From: Gibbula magus
Taxonomy: Eukaryota > Mollusca > Gastropoda > Trochida > Trochidae
DNA length: 64,000 nt
Direction of reading: 5' to 3'
Assembly (NCBI GenBank): GCA_936450465.1
Contig: OW388300.1
Coordinates: 21,949,232-22,013,231, forward strand
The position numbers were made by a program, and so were the translations under genes. A model generated the notes under the pieces. That model saw only the letters and a list, made by a program, of their open reading frames with translations, had not been told where the DNA came from and ran no database searches. Below, piece by piece: positions 47,907-60,368 of the stretch; the stretch's first letter is position 1; each line of letters opens with the position of its first letter.

Positions 47907-48519
47907 TTATGCCGTTATTTCACTAAGAGCCGAATTGTCACGAATCATCAAGAAAGAGAAAATTTTCACACTCGTGAACATTCGTAGATAATTCGTAATT
48001 AATTCTTGCATAATGATTCGTAGTTGATTCGGCAACATTCCTCCAATTCGTGGCATTCGTAAACAAATTTTGATTTATCCAATTCGTGTAGTTCGTAACA
48101 AGTTCGTAAACAGTTCTTGGAAATTCGTGGTTGATAATTTGAATGGTCTCACACCGAATTACTTACGAATAAGCTACGAATCATTTACGAATGTCCCGAA
48201 TTAAGAACGAAAATTCGTAGGGTATTCGTAGCTGTTTCTTAATTATTTCGTAAACAATTCGTACATAATTCGTAACCAATTCGTACATAATTCGTAAACA
48301 ATTCGTACATAATTCGTAAACAATTCGTAAACAATTCGTAAATAATTCGTATCTGTTTCGTAGGGTTTCAGTATGAAAATCGATTTTCGTAAACGTTTCG
48401 TACAAGTGAAATTGCTTTTCACTAACTTTGCCGAATGTTTACGAATATATACAATCCCCTTTATTGATGGCTAGCGTGCTATTCGTGATAATTCGGCTCG
48501 TAGTGAAATAGGGGCATAA
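47907..48519. mobile_element. MITE with 39-bp terminal inverted repeats and internal ATTCGTA arrays
   Basis: The left end is ttatgccgttatttcactaa and the right end its near reverse complement (agtgaaataggggcataa); about 39 bases match with three differences. The interior consists largely of short units around aattcgta and its reverse complement, spaced about 10-14 bases apart, most regular at 48220-48360. No transposase is encoded. The frame at 48181-48405 is a translation of the repeat. Confidence 0.8.
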
Positions 48520-49569
48520 GTTACTTCACATTTAAGAAAAAATTAGTAAGAGGGTGTTCTAAGTTGTGAGGCTTGTATCCAATCTGTTTTTTTTTATAAT
48601 TAAACGTGTTTGAAACGAAAGGAGATTTGCGTTCATCTACATATCATTAGAAGCACTATGCTTCAAAGTAATCGCTTTTATAAAGCAGTTTTTACAAATA
48701 AGGTTTCCATAACAAACATAAGTCTCAGACTGCCCCATTTTACCTTGTCATATTTGAGGACACGCTGTTTAGATTCACAGAACACGCTAAAGACACATTT
48801 GTCTCTGTAATGGTTATTAAACAATATTAATATGTAAATATATATAAAAATTATAAAACGATATTATCAGTATGAATTATGTACCTGTATATTATTAATG
48901 CATTTACATATATGAGAACGATATACATGTATATCCGTAGACAATTTAATCTCTTTATTGATGTAAGGATCTCTTTAGAATTAGATTTGTATTGTTATAC
49001 CAACAAAATAATCAATAACCCTTGTGTGTTCCATATAATAACAATTATATATGTGTACATACATATCCATCTCTTGGTTTAATGTCCGAACATAAAGACA
49101 CAATTAATGTTGAGCATGTCTTGACGCCGTGTGAGTTATGCAATGTACATCGTTATGACAGACACGTGGGATATAGACACCAGTAAAGCAATCAGACCCC
49201 CTGCATTTACATTACAGAGGGGTCAAGTCAAAGTCAAATACTCGTGTAGGTTTGAGTTAATTAGTTTACAGCAATTTAATACATGTCCCTAACAAATATT
49301 GTGTAATGTACTATTTACCTTTACTCTACATTCAATGTGTGGCGCGTGTGTCGTAGTTCTACAGTCTGTTATCAGTGTGATATAATTAAACATGTACATA
49401 TTGTCCGTTTGACCTTTTTGTAACTATTGTATGGCCTTATGACAGGATGACCAACAGAAGACTTAACAGTAAAACTCATTACCAAGCCAGCCCTGATACA
49501 CTAACTAGTTTTGTCTGCCTGCGCAAACAGGAAGTAGAACCACTTGAAATAATAAAGACTATTCATTGT

Positions 49570-49575
49570 TTTATT
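49570..49575 (-). terminator. polyadenylation signal AATAAA of gene 7
   Basis: AATAAA on the minus strand about 55 bases past the gene 7 stop. Confidence 0.5.
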
Positions 49576-49628
49576 ATGTTCCATTTCAACAATATGCAGG
49601 CATAATTCACAATGTTGATGTACTGTTA

Positions 49629-50699
49629 TTAGTACGTACTGGCAAAATCAGCAGTTTTCTGCAGCATGTAAAGGATCGCTTCCAATCCAAATGATTTAAT
49701 TCTAGCGAATTCATGCACTTTAGTCAGAAATTCCCGAGTTTGTCGATGTTTGGCCCCATCCTCAGTGAGTGTCTCCTCCAGCTGATTCAACATTGATTGA
49801 AGACTTTCAGCTGAAACATTATAGACGTCCATTAAAGCTCACGTTTGCTGTAACGCTGTCAATACTTTATCATTTATTCAGAAATAAAATAATGAGATTT
49901 ATCGATGGAACGACCCAGCTTTCAAGAGACAATGATGTTGTGAGTGATTTACGCTATATTACACTAATGACAGTTTGTTCGCTGATAGCAGTTCACAAAA
50001 CTAAAGTGGGTATTCATTAACAGTGTACTAAACAGTGAACACTACAATTCATTATGTTTTCTATCAACAACACATCGTTCTCGAGATAGAATTCTGGTCA
50101 TCACGTCATATCTAATAGCTTGGAAATACGTATATAATTTCAACTAAAAATACAAGCTTATAACCCGAGAAAAACAACATAAATAACAACATGTAAAAAT
50201 GTTTGTGATAATCTGTAAACGACAAAATATACATTAGATTCATCAAGGATCTGTAACCTTCTAATATTCCTGAAATAATCTGGACGACTTCATGACCTCT
50301 CCTTTGAAATGTCCTTCTATATGACTGTGTTTGTAATAACTCTGGCATTTAGGCGTTTGTAGATATTTTATTCCAAGATATTATTCTCATAATTTGGTTG
50401 TTCGAAAAGAGTTCTTTCTTATACTTAAAATCCTTTCTCCCCGCAGAAAGTACTCAAATTATACTTTTCAACAATAATTTCATTGCAACCGTTTCCTTTG
50501 CATGTACATGTAATATATATTTCTGGTTGCGTTAAAATTAAGTAGATGTTGTTTGAAACATTGCATACACAGTTTCGTCATAGGTACTATGCGCATATTA
50601 TATAATATAAGACACCTCACCTGTTGGCATGGGACGTACCATGTCCATCACAATACACAGCATTACCACGACAAGCATAACTTTTAGTAGTGCAGACAT
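49629..50699 (-). CDS. gene 7: small secreted helical protein, two coding exons (86 aa)
   Basis: The CDS joins 50621-50699 (79 nt) to 49629-49810 (182 nt). The donor is G|GTGAGGTG, the acceptor is ataatgtttcag and the junction is phase 1. The signal peptide is strongly hydrophobic (MSALLKVMLV followed by VVMLCIVMDM), with cleavage near residue 27-28. The mature part is Glu/Lys-rich and probably helical, carries QSMLNQLE at 31-38 (shared octapeptide) and ends FASTY. It has no Cys in the mature part and no low-complexity repeat. The 79-nt signal exon equals that of gene 8 in length, and both have ACACC...GTCATC before the ATG, so genes 7 and 8 are likely duplicates. Family unrecognised. Confidence 0.75.
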
Positions 50700-51491
50700 T
50701 TTCACAGATGACGGTGTTCCTGCAAATAAGATTATAATTTCTTATAAAGGTTACATTTATTAACAGCAAAATGTATCGAATGAAAGCTATTGACAAAATG
50801 ATTAGGATATATTCAGGATGTAGTATTGTAGTACTGACCAATCCAAGATCCAATTTCAAAATACACAATTCCATAAATATCTATGTTTTAGGTGGGTAGG
50901 ACGAGAAATTTTAAGATGCATTGATGAGTGCTTATTTTAAGGAAAATTGTTATTGTATTAAGATATTGAATTAATGTGATATTTCACAACAATTAAATCC
51001 AAGTCCATTTAATTTTAAATTTTCGGGAATATGGGTCTTGTTCATTCCTGGTATAAACTTTCATAAACTAATAAACGTTCAGAATAGATTGACTTTTTTC
51101 AGAGTGCATTGAGGAAAACGAGAAAATGACCAATTGTATATCATAATAACGTCCCTTTCAATAGGGTTTATATGAAACGAGTGAGTGGTTTAGTATCTTA
51201 CTAGCGAAAGCGAATTAGATACCTAAACCAGTTCACAAACATTTTTTTATTCTTTGTTGATTTGATTTACGGTTACTAGAACGGAAATCGTTGATAAACA
51301 GTACACACGCCATAGCCGCACCACTTACACTGTGATGTCATGTGTGACCATTATTGACTTTAAGTGTAATACAACCATAAAATATATCTTCAACGGGCGA
51401 GTAATAATGTATATACATACATAATATAATATCAACATGTGTAACCCTGTAAAAGAAACACAAAGAGTATAAGTTGTTGTAAATCACTTAC

Positions 51492-51545
51492 TCGGGCTGT
51501 CGATCAACAGAATATACATAATTGATCGTGGAGCTCCTTTATATA
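51492..51545 (-). promoter_or_regulatory. TATA box and noncoding first exon of gene 7
   Basis: On the minus strand TATATAAAGG (about 51536-51545) is followed roughly 30 bases later by a likely start near 51515, then a short exon ending at 51492 before the donor GTAAGTGATT. The signal exon begins at acceptor edge 50719 (cttatttgcag). Confidence 0.65.
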
Positions 51546-52069
51546 CACCAGTGGACTTATTACAATCACCAAGTCACATGTGGCTGCTATTTCCATTTAT
51601 TTAACAGATGTGTCAATTTGAATTAAGTCGGTGAATTAAAAGCTTAATTGGGTTCAATGGTAATTGAGTTTAAACTAACAATCTTCGATCCCAGTGTGAA
51701 CTCGATCAGTTAACGTTCTTTATCGTATTTTCTCCAAGATGTTAATCATTGTCTTTTCACTAGTGTGTGAGTATACAGAATATTCCCTTTGCTTTATTTT
51801 AATAACAGTCATAGAGTTAGGTGTTAGTAGATAGAAACTGAGGTTGAATTATATCTACATTGTAGTATTAATTAGAATTATAACATTTCAGAATTATCAC
51901 TATTATAAGTTCAGCTCCATATTTTAAACAGTTCAAAATTTACACTGATTCTCAAAGTTTTAATCTATGTAATGTTTGATTCATGCTGACTACATTTGAA
52001 CGCTAAACGAAATAGGCTCGCAGTCAAATATTTAAATTTTTGTTTGAGACACTTTTTAAAGGCATATGT

Positions 52070-52700
52070 ATGTAGATCCATGCGTAATTATAAGTCCCCC
52101 TTCTCTCTCGATACACTGTTCGATCCGTCGCTCCATGCTGTTAATCAAGTTGTCTAAAGTATTTAGTCTTGAAATATGCCCATTGTTTGATAAGTCTTTG
52201 TCAGTTATGAACTCATTATTCTATTTTTTCTACTTTGTCTAAACACTTAATCAATAAGACTATGTGCGTCAGCGTGAATTTCAGTCACGTAATTTTCTCT
52301 CAACCATTCTCGAGTGTGATTTGGCGTCGGGGCTTTAACCAGTTCCATTTACGGTGAGATGTCATTTGGTGCGATATATGATTATGTCACTCAAATCAAA
52401 TCACAGTACGTCCTTCGAATCAGGTCTCTCGTTAATGTGTAGAAGAGGCATCGTTCAATGTTTGCTGATACCGCCCCAAACCATAACACTGGATGAGAAC
52501 TTGGGACCATTTTCTGTCACTGACCGCCTCAGGACCACCGTTTTCTGGTTATTCTGTAGAATTCGAACTAAGATTCATCTGTAAAAATGACATCAGAAAG
52601 ATCTTGCTCCCCTCCATCAGACAACACAAGGCAAGCCGCTTTATCCTGTGGGCATCGGTCAGTGGAAGCTTCAATGGCACTTGTTTCATGTAGCTAGAAT
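52070..52700 (-). pseudogene. mariner/Tc1-like transposase relic with internal loss
   Basis: Minus-strand translation, across several stops and frames, gives VIFTDES with FEFYRITRKRW (first catalytic D region), then SSVMVWGGIS, then a piece resembling APTPNHTREWLREN, and at the C-terminal end INSMERRIEQCIEREGG, typical of Tc1/mariner transposases. The segment that should carry the S-P-D-x-N-P-I-E glutamate is not recognisable between them, implying deletion or heavy decay. Inactive. It differs from the Tc1-like copy at 18944-20298 and is much older. Confidence 0.65.
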
Positions 52701-53164
52701 TGTTTAAATATCATTGTCTTTGACTTGCAGCCTTAACAGCAATTTGTTTAAAGGGCCAGTTTGGATAATGCTAAGAGAAACGCGCAATCCGTCGTCTGTC
52801 ATTATCGGAAAGAGAGGTAACCAAGGTACATGTAGGTATAAGAAGTTTTGAGAGATAACCGAAAGGGACTAATAGGCACGACGGCAAGATCCAGGTTTTC
52901 GCTCTACTCCTATAGCAGTTTCTTATTTCTTAATAACTCTGAAAACGGTAGGCCTGTGTAGCTGTGTGATACGTACGAGGTTATGAATTTGTATGATGCC
53001 CGATTCATAGAGTGGCAGGAGACAATATTTCTGATCTTGTTCTGTCATTTCCTTTACAGACAGAACATACATTTACAGACAGAACATACCTTTACAGACA
53101 GAAATTACAAACTCGTTATCGTAATATACATGACTTTTGTCAAGTTAAGATAATAATCAAACAT

Positions 53165-53360
53165 TATAATGTGAAAATTAATACAGTCGCTGTATGATTG
53201 TCAATTCGTCGGCATAGATCGCGGGTCCTCATATAACACACTCACGTCGCTAAGGATATACTCAATGATTCGACATAAACCTATATGCAAGGATTTGGTA
53301 TTTTATTCCAATTTGAGTATTTATTGAAATATTTTCCAAATATGTCACTATTGCATTATT
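53165..53360. repeat. dispersed repeat, copy A of a second family
   Basis: Runs from 'taatacagtcgctgtatgatt' to 'aatatgtcactattgca' and matches 63744-63940 in order and orientation ('caatgattcgaca', 'ggtattttatt'). Confidence 0.6.
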
Positions 53361-53555
53361 TTCATAGTTATTATGTTTTTTACAATTTCGTGTTGTAATG
53401 TTGACAATAGTGAACTTTACACTGATGTTGAATATATGTAAATGTATACGTATTATTTTATTTACAGTTCACATACCGATTACCAATCGTTTGAATTAAC
53501 TCTCGACATATATTTTTAATGATAAAGCTGATGATGACGTTATAACCAAGCAGAT

Positions 53556-54002
53556 AGTCCGATTAAAATCGACCTTGTTCCGAGGAATAAAATTTGCAAA
53601 ATATTGCATCTACGGGATACGAACTGGTTCTGTAGATTCCTCGCCACAAGGTCTGATAACATCCCGTATAGGCGCGTGTTCCGAACCAGTTTAGCGGAGA
53701 CGAAACCCAGTCAAATATCTGACCAATCACATCATAGTTGGTAAACGGTCGCCGTTTTGAAAGCATTCTGAACAGTCAAAAGGATAGCTGTTTGGAGTTA
53801 TCTGCCCCTAGCTTCTCTCACCGAAAGCATTTGTTGGAGGTCTTGTGATTGGTTAACTGACATTGCGACCGATCGTGCAAGAGTACGGGCGGTTATCAGA
53901 CGGTTTAACGAGGAAACCTCCGAACAATATGAATTCGTATCTCAGTAGATGCACTATTTTGTATTTTTTATTCCTCGGAAAACCGTCGATTTTAATCAGA
54001 CT
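53556..54002. mobile_element. MITE with about 58-bp terminal inverted repeats
   Basis: The left arm begins agtccgattaaaatcgac and contains gaggaataaaa; the right arm is its reverse complement (tttattcctcggaaa, then gtcgattttaatcagact). About 58 bases per arm match with a few differences. Total about 447 bp, no coding capacity. The frame at 53563-53766 lies inside it. Confidence 0.75.
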
Positions 54003-54464
54003 GACCAACCAGATTTAATCTATAAGTTTTCTTCGAAATATTATCAAAATACCATCCACGAAATTCAAGATTCAATATCATTTTATTCAACATGCTACGT
54101 CAAGACAGGTTATGTTTAAAGAGAAAATATTCCATTCTATTTTATTGTAACTTGCGTACACAGCAAATACTCAAATGATTCATTAAACATTAAACTGGAG
54201 CGATACATACTAAATTCAATAAACTTGAAAAATGTGATTTTTGTGAATTTTATTTTATCTCAATGCAAACTCGCACTTTAGGAGAGAACGCAAATGACAA
54301 AGTAAATACATACTAAATATATGGTTTACACATGTACATGGACAAACATACAAAGTTTGACATATGAAAGGATTGAGTTTACTTCGTCAATTATCATAAT
54401 GTCGATATCATGAGTAATTTGGTACTAATCCATAACATGTATGCTTCCTGAAAGACAATCCTTC

Positions 54465-54470
54465 TTTATT
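54465..54470 (-). terminator. polyadenylation signal AATAAA of gene 8
   Basis: AATAAA on the minus strand about 165 bases past the gene 8 stop. Confidence 0.4.
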
Positions 54471-54633
54471 TGTATCAGGAACAGCTAAAATGAAACTCAT
54501 TTATCTACGTTTTGCTATTATGCATTTTACAGTTTACTTATCTAATATTATATTCACATGTTTAATACATTGGAGGGATATGTGTTGCAGCAGACGTAAT
54601 TATACGTTTTATAGTATTGTATAAAGAAGAGTG

Positions 54634-57539
54634 TTACAGCCCCCTGTCGAATCCATCCATGAGGAAGACCCAAGGAGAAAGCCTGAAGGAGTTCTGTTGA
54701 GCAGGGGGAGGTTTGTTGTACATGTTCTGCATGATGGTCTGTAACATCTGTCTCTGCAGGAAGAGGCTGTATGGGGACAGTTGGGGTCCAGTTTGGGGTA
54801 TGGTGTTTGTATTTGTTCCTGAAATAGAACAGTGATAACGGTTTAATATAATATATATACCTATGTCAGATAATACAATGTATGCTGAAACATTTATAAG
54901 CAAGAACACATCGGGCGTGTAATAAAGCCAGACGATCAGTGTGCTCTCTCAGAGAAATTGGCTTAAAAACAGGTGGTATCAATCCTATGGGTGTTTAAAA
55001 ATATGTCAGAGAGTTATCTGTCCCTGTGCCTTCTATTCATGTGAGTACACAGAGATGGAAGGCACCCAACGTATGTTGTACACAATCTACACGTACGGTC
55101 CTCCAGACTTGCTACTGTTCAACATCTTGGACTATGGTCCATGCATGGATATATTGATTGAGTTCAAATTATCCTTGCTGTGTAGGTTATTTAATTGCAA
55201 TATTGTTGTGTTCATAAGCATATATTCAATTTCAGATTTGGACAGTATGTTGTAAATAATGTATGTAAATCCTCAGTGACTCATGATCTGTTGCATATCC
55301 TTAAAAATATGGACTGTGGTCATATGTTGAGGACTACCTCAGAACTGACACGTTTCCAAATAAGGTTACATTGAAACGGACTGTGAATGAGAGAATTACA
55401 GAGTATGAACGATTTCAATGGAAACAGATGCTGAGCGATCTTCCAGATATGACCCGAATTGCCATATAGATTGTGAACTGAAAGCCCATAGGCTGGGGCA
55501 TGTGTGAGCTATTTGAAATGAATATACAAAATGTGTTTTGTCTCATTAAGCTTGGTGTTCTGCCTATAACATCAGGTTTATGCTTACTGTGTGAAAACAC
55601 AACTAGCAACTAGTTGTGTGACAATTTCAAAATATCTTATACCCTGTTCGCATGCACTAAATTTACTCCTATGAGCAAATTTGCTCATAAGTAAATATAC
55701 TCATGTGAGTAAAAGCAAAATTACTAAGCGTTCGCATGACATTGACAACAAGGGGGAGTATTTCATTATTTTATGTTGTTTAAACATAAAATAAACTTAA
55801 AACCTTAAGAAAAATAGAGCCATGGGCTCAGTAGCTCTCAGGGTTTACATTGTTTGATATTGAAAATAGAAATAGATTGTTCTCAATATGATTTATACAC
55901 TCAGACTCTGTTTATTCTGAAAATGTTACCATTTTATTGTAAGAAATGGTATTTTCGGAAAGAGGCTCCTTTCCAATATGTTTTCAATATTTTTACTCAG
56001 AGTCTAAGTAACATAATTCATAATCCCTAGCCCTGAAAAGATTCTGTCTTAAAACATTTCAGTGTATAACAAAAACATGACTTGACACTAATGTTGGATA
56101 AAATTGGTTGTCCAAGTATCACAATTCCTGCAAATATATTAAAGAAAAGGTGTTACACAGTATTATACAATGTTATCTACTGTCTCTCCCAGCCGGGTGT
56201 TGCCTGCTAGAGTAAAGAGAAAAATTGAATTTAATGATAGCTCTATAATCTTTATTTTTCAGAGTAGAAAAGGTTGTAATATCATTCATACAAAGAAGAT
56301 CTTGTCAAAACTTGAGAGTCCTAGCATTACTAGTTCCAGGAGTGAAATTTACGGTTTGAGTTCATCACTCTGCCATGCCCAGATTTTAGGAAGGATTTTG
56401 ACCAAAGGAACAAACTAAAGTATACATATTATAAAGTTGTTATTCTGATAATTATACCTTTCTGTATCAAATGGTTTATGAGAAGAAGTCGTTTAAATAG
56501 CTTAAAATGCGATGGCATGACCAATTTACTCCTGTCAACAAATTTGCTTATGAGTAAATATACTTTTGCACGACCCCTTGACTAGGTGCAAATTTGCTCG
56601 TGGAGTAAATTTACTTAGGTGAGTAATTGCGTTCGCATGCACTAAATACTCACGTGAGTATATTTACTTACGTGAGTAAATATACTCAAGTGAGTAAATC
56701 GATGCATGCGAACAGGGTATTAGTTTGAAGACAGTTGTGACGAGACAAAGATACACACATTACTAGGCGATATCACTCAAATAATTGATCATATTTGACT
56801 GATGCATGGACAGCAATGATAATCATTATTGCAAAGAATATAAGTTCATGGAACTTGAAATCTATAATGTACTTGTAGCATGTATATAAACCATTATCTG
56901 TATAAAATATCAATTTAAACCTTTTTGTGACATGTATGTCTAACATTTGATTTAATGTATACTCTTCATTTATATGGAGGAAATAAAGACTGCATTCATT
57001 CATTCATTATCACAGAGATTATAATTGGTCTTCGTCCTTCAGCTATCGCTGTATACATTCCAATAGGACACTTGATACCATGGGGGTTACGTTTACATTT
57101 TCCTGGCATGGTGATAGCTTTTTAAGATACAAAGGATCAGGATATAGTGCTGACAGATAGAGATGTATAAGTTAACCTCGTGAAACAAATGTTTGGTGAA
57201 GATATAGTCATTTTATTAACGCTTCATGTTTATACCTATGTCACTGAATGTGCAATATAGATACATCGGGAATAGACGTTATCACTGTCTACTAGTTGGA
57301 CATCATGGAAACTATTTCCAAAGGTACATGTAGTAACACGATAAGATCGGTAAGACAATTACATGGTGACTCAACAGCAATACCAACTGTATCAGCTTAT
57401 AACTATTCTTCTCTTACTAATGCATGTACGGTTCTATGACACAGTTGTGAAACAACCTACCTGTGCTCATAGATTGAACGGCTATGATCAGAAATGCCAG
57501 GATCAGAATGCGGACAGTTTGGAATGTTAGGAACGCCAT
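54634..57539 (-). CDS. gene 8: small secreted protein, two coding exons (87 aa)
   Basis: The CDS joins 57461-57539 (79 nt) to 54634-54818 (185 nt). The donor is G|GTAGGTTG, the acceptor is tgttctatttcag, the junction is phase 1 and the total is 264 nt. The signal peptide begins MAFLTFQTVR, with a core of I/L/A and probable cleavage near residue 24-26. The mature part of about 60 residues starts Thr/Asn/Pro-rich, then has a Gln/Met-rich helix-like piece with QTIMQNMY (53-60), then PPP, and ends SPWVFLMDGFDRGL. Both the octapeptide and the F-x-L-M/L-D-x-F tail match gene 4, although gene 8 lacks the decapeptide array. It is effectively gene 4 without the mucin stalk. Its 2.6-kb intron contains a large foldback repeat. 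Family unrecognised. Confidence 0.8.
55639..56720. mobile_element. foldback element with ACTCACGTGAGT-type subterminal arrays, in gene 8 intron
   Basis: The outer ends ataccctgttcgcatgca (55639) and tgcatgcgaacagggtat (56720) are reverse complements. Inside each end lie several copies of palindromic words such as gagtaaatatactcacgtga, densest at 56520-56700, which can form many alternative hairpins. The interior of about 800 bp is AT-rich with no transposase. The frame at 56170-56418 is unsupported. Confidence 0.75.
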
Positions 57540-58072
57540 GATGACTTGGGGTGTATTCTGTAACAATCAGAAGAAACCAATATAGTATCATGAGAAATTG
57601 ACATGTTAAAAATAATCGTACATGTATATTACAATCGTATCATATTTGGAAATTTACACTTATCTTTACTTAGAAAGTTATCGTTTTGATGAAGTATACA
57701 AACTGTAAGTGCTAAAGTGATATTGACATGATACACCAAATACTCATAGTTTAATCAGGAATGATTATAGCAATCCGAACATAACTTAGTATTATGACCT
57801 TCTGGACACGTTCAAGACAATAGGAAATTGCAATCGTATTATATTTGGAAACACAAACCTATGTGATACTTATTTATGTGTCCGTTTGGATAAAATAAAC
57901 CAAACCTTAAGTGGTAAAAGGGATATTGCTATACTGCACACAAAACTGAGGAATCTTTAAAAACCTTATCATTCAACAAATCAGTTGTCTGCTCTGATAG
58001 GACACAACTATACATTAATAACTACAAACATCAAAATCAAATAGGAAATTAATTGAAAAACTGATTACTTAC

Positions 58073-58132
58073 TATTAAGAGTATCCAAATCTGTGGGGAA
58101 TGAGGGGAAAGCCTTTCTTCTTTCTATTTAAA
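58073..58132 (-). promoter_or_regulatory. TATA box and noncoding first exon of gene 8
   Basis: On the minus strand TTTAAATAG (58124-58132) lies about 30 bases before a likely start near 58100. The noncoding exon ends at 58073 before the donor GTAAGTAATC. The next exon starts at acceptor edge 57557 (gttacag) and carries the ATG at 57539. Confidence 0.65.
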
Positions 58133-59201
58133 GGGAATATGCCCAGCTGACTACAAGAGTTATCAATTAGGGATACATGTTTGCATGTACACCTGAACCG
58201 TGATAGCTAATTGAGTTCATTTGTAGACAGATGAGTGAGTACAATGTACAACTTACTTCAATATCAGAGAGACAGAGAGTTTCCTCTGCTTAATGGATTG
58301 TTATATGGTAGTAACTTGTCATGACATTTGACCAATGCTTTCGCGGACATACGCCTACAATTGGACTATTTGGTGGCCAGAGATCTTAAATTTTTAATGT
58401 TTTTAATATTTAAATGTAATTATGTATTTTTAGTTATAAAATATACATAAATATTGCTCCTTATATACCTTATGTCTCAATCAGTTGAATCTGGGACCAA
58501 TCATAACCTTCGAAACATGCGTCATCTCTCCTTATACTATCTCCACACATAGCTGTACTGTCAATCATTGCCCAGTCATGCTCACAACTTTAGAATAACC
58601 TCCCGCTACACATACGATAATCTGTCTCCTTAACAACCTTACAATCCCATATATGCCCAACTAAGTAACATATTTTAATTATCATTTGGCAAATGATTTA
58701 ACATAATCCATATTAAATTATGATATTCAAATAGCGGATAAAACGATGATTTATATAAAATTGATCTCGAAGCTAATCATGCTCATAATTCTAAATTTGC
58801 TTTTGAAAATTCTCATTATCTTATGGAATGTATTATGTATTCTGATACTAGGCAACAACTGTTTCGAGATATCAATACAATATAATGTAATGAGTAATGA
58901 TTAATTTAGACCTATTGTTAAATTGCAGCGCAGTACTTACCTACAATGACAACGTTCAGATTTCCAAAGAAGTTCAAAAGTACGTATCGTAACAGAATGA
59001 TTAGATAAGGACCCTGCACATACTCTTTCATTATTAGTATTGTTATTTGTTCTTTACTAATAGTTTACGTGTTAATGTATTTTTTTTCTTGTAATTATAA
59101 AACATTTCTGGTTCCTTTTGTGCAGTGTGCATATATAACGTTCCAAAAGTATATAGCACTGAACATAGGAAAGGGTTTCAGTGAGTTGGAAGATTTGTAT
59201 A

Positions 59202-59537
59202 ATTATAATAATAATAATAATAGTCTATTTATAATGCGCACATATCCATGCGCAATGCATGCTCAAGGCGCTACACAATTATTACCCGGAAAGAATCTTA
59301 CTTTCGGTGCTGCCTATGAAGCGCTCCGCGCGACCGATTAGGTTCATACGTTCCCATCTGCAGGTACCCATTTTTACAGCTGGGTGAACTGAGTGCAATG
59401 TGGATGAAGTGCCTTGCCCAAGGACACAACACAGTATAAGACCCAGGTCACACATGTTTGGTGTCTCCACCGGGATTCGAACCCGGGCCGTTGGCGTTAG
59501 AGGCAGACATGCTAACCACTACACCACTGTGCTCAAC
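59202..59537 (-). repeat. tRNA-derived SINE
   Basis: The minus strand starts at 59537 with a tRNA-like head of about 75 bases: A box TAGTGGTTAGC (59511-59521) and B box GGTTCGAATCC (59473-59483), the internal RNA polymerase III promoter. A body follows, with 'ccttgggcaaggcacttcat' and 'cccagctgtaaaaatgg', widespread in invertebrate SINEs, then a region with 'gcgccttgagcatgc', and an (ATT)n tail at 59202-59222. It is essentially full-length. Confidence 0.8.
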
Positions 59538-60368
59538 TCTATCAGTTGAATACATATATAAACTCACGTGAAAAAGAAACTATACCAACATAATTCATTT
59601 TCTAAAAATATCAAATTATATTTCCATTAACAATGTTATAATTTAACAAAATCACTTGATTGAAACTGTAAATGTACCCAATGAAAAACTACATATCTTC
59701 CCAAATATTGACTCTCACGAATGTCATCAAAACTGTCAATTGTAATGCACCTAAATAAGGACAAAATGGAACCAAACGGTATAAAAACCACCAATCATCA
59801 TGATAATTAGCACTGTCGTAACGACCACAAATTATGCATACCAATACTGCACGCACACAATCGAGAGAGGGAAAATGTGTACCCTGCAGTTGGGAGCACA
59901 ATGTCCCCGGGCTGATTGCATCTTCGCCTGCGACCAAATCTCAATAACTAGGCTTCAGTAACGAAGGATACAAAAAGGCCAAATCAATAACATACAAAGA
60001 ACCTGAAAATCGAGGATCATCAACGCCAAAGAAATCGTAAACCGCCTTACTTTATATCTGGGTAATCATTTCGTAATTGCACTAATTAGTAAGGGTGTTT
60101 CCAGTCTAAATATAGATCAAATCTATTATTTTCAAGTGCAAAGCATTGTGGTCTAGCTCACACACTGTAATGACTTGAAAGAAAAATAAAGTTCATAAAC
60201 AATTAAAGAAACCGAAATATATAAGTTTTGGCGGTTATTTATTTACCATTTCATTTAAGTATATATTTTCTACATATATTGGAATAAATGTTTTACCCAA
60301 CTAGGTATTTTGCTTGAATGATAATATATTTGTCATAATTTGCTGGTCTTATCTCAATAAAAGGTACA

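Larger units (their letters stand above)
46886..49628. other. intergenic stretch between genes 6 and 7
   Basis: Apart from the inverted-repeat element at 47907-48519 nothing is supported. A donor-like GTAAGTACTT on the minus strand near 46982 may end a noncoding first exon of gene 6, but no TATA box was identified. Confidence 0.35.
51550..54633. other. intergenic stretch between genes 7 and 8
   Basis: Contains a mariner-like relic (52070-52700), a dispersed repeat (53165-53360), an inverted-repeat element (53556-54002) and the presumed 3' UTR of gene 8. No other gene is supported. Confidence 0.4.

Noticed and set aside
48181..48405. 74-codon minus frame with repeated LRIVYELCTN-type units
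   Set aside because: Translation of the ATTCGTA array inside a MITE.
59473..59537. tRNA gene on the minus strand
   Set aside because: The A and B boxes are good, but the sequence continues into a SINE body and ATT tail, so it is a tRNA-derived SINE head.
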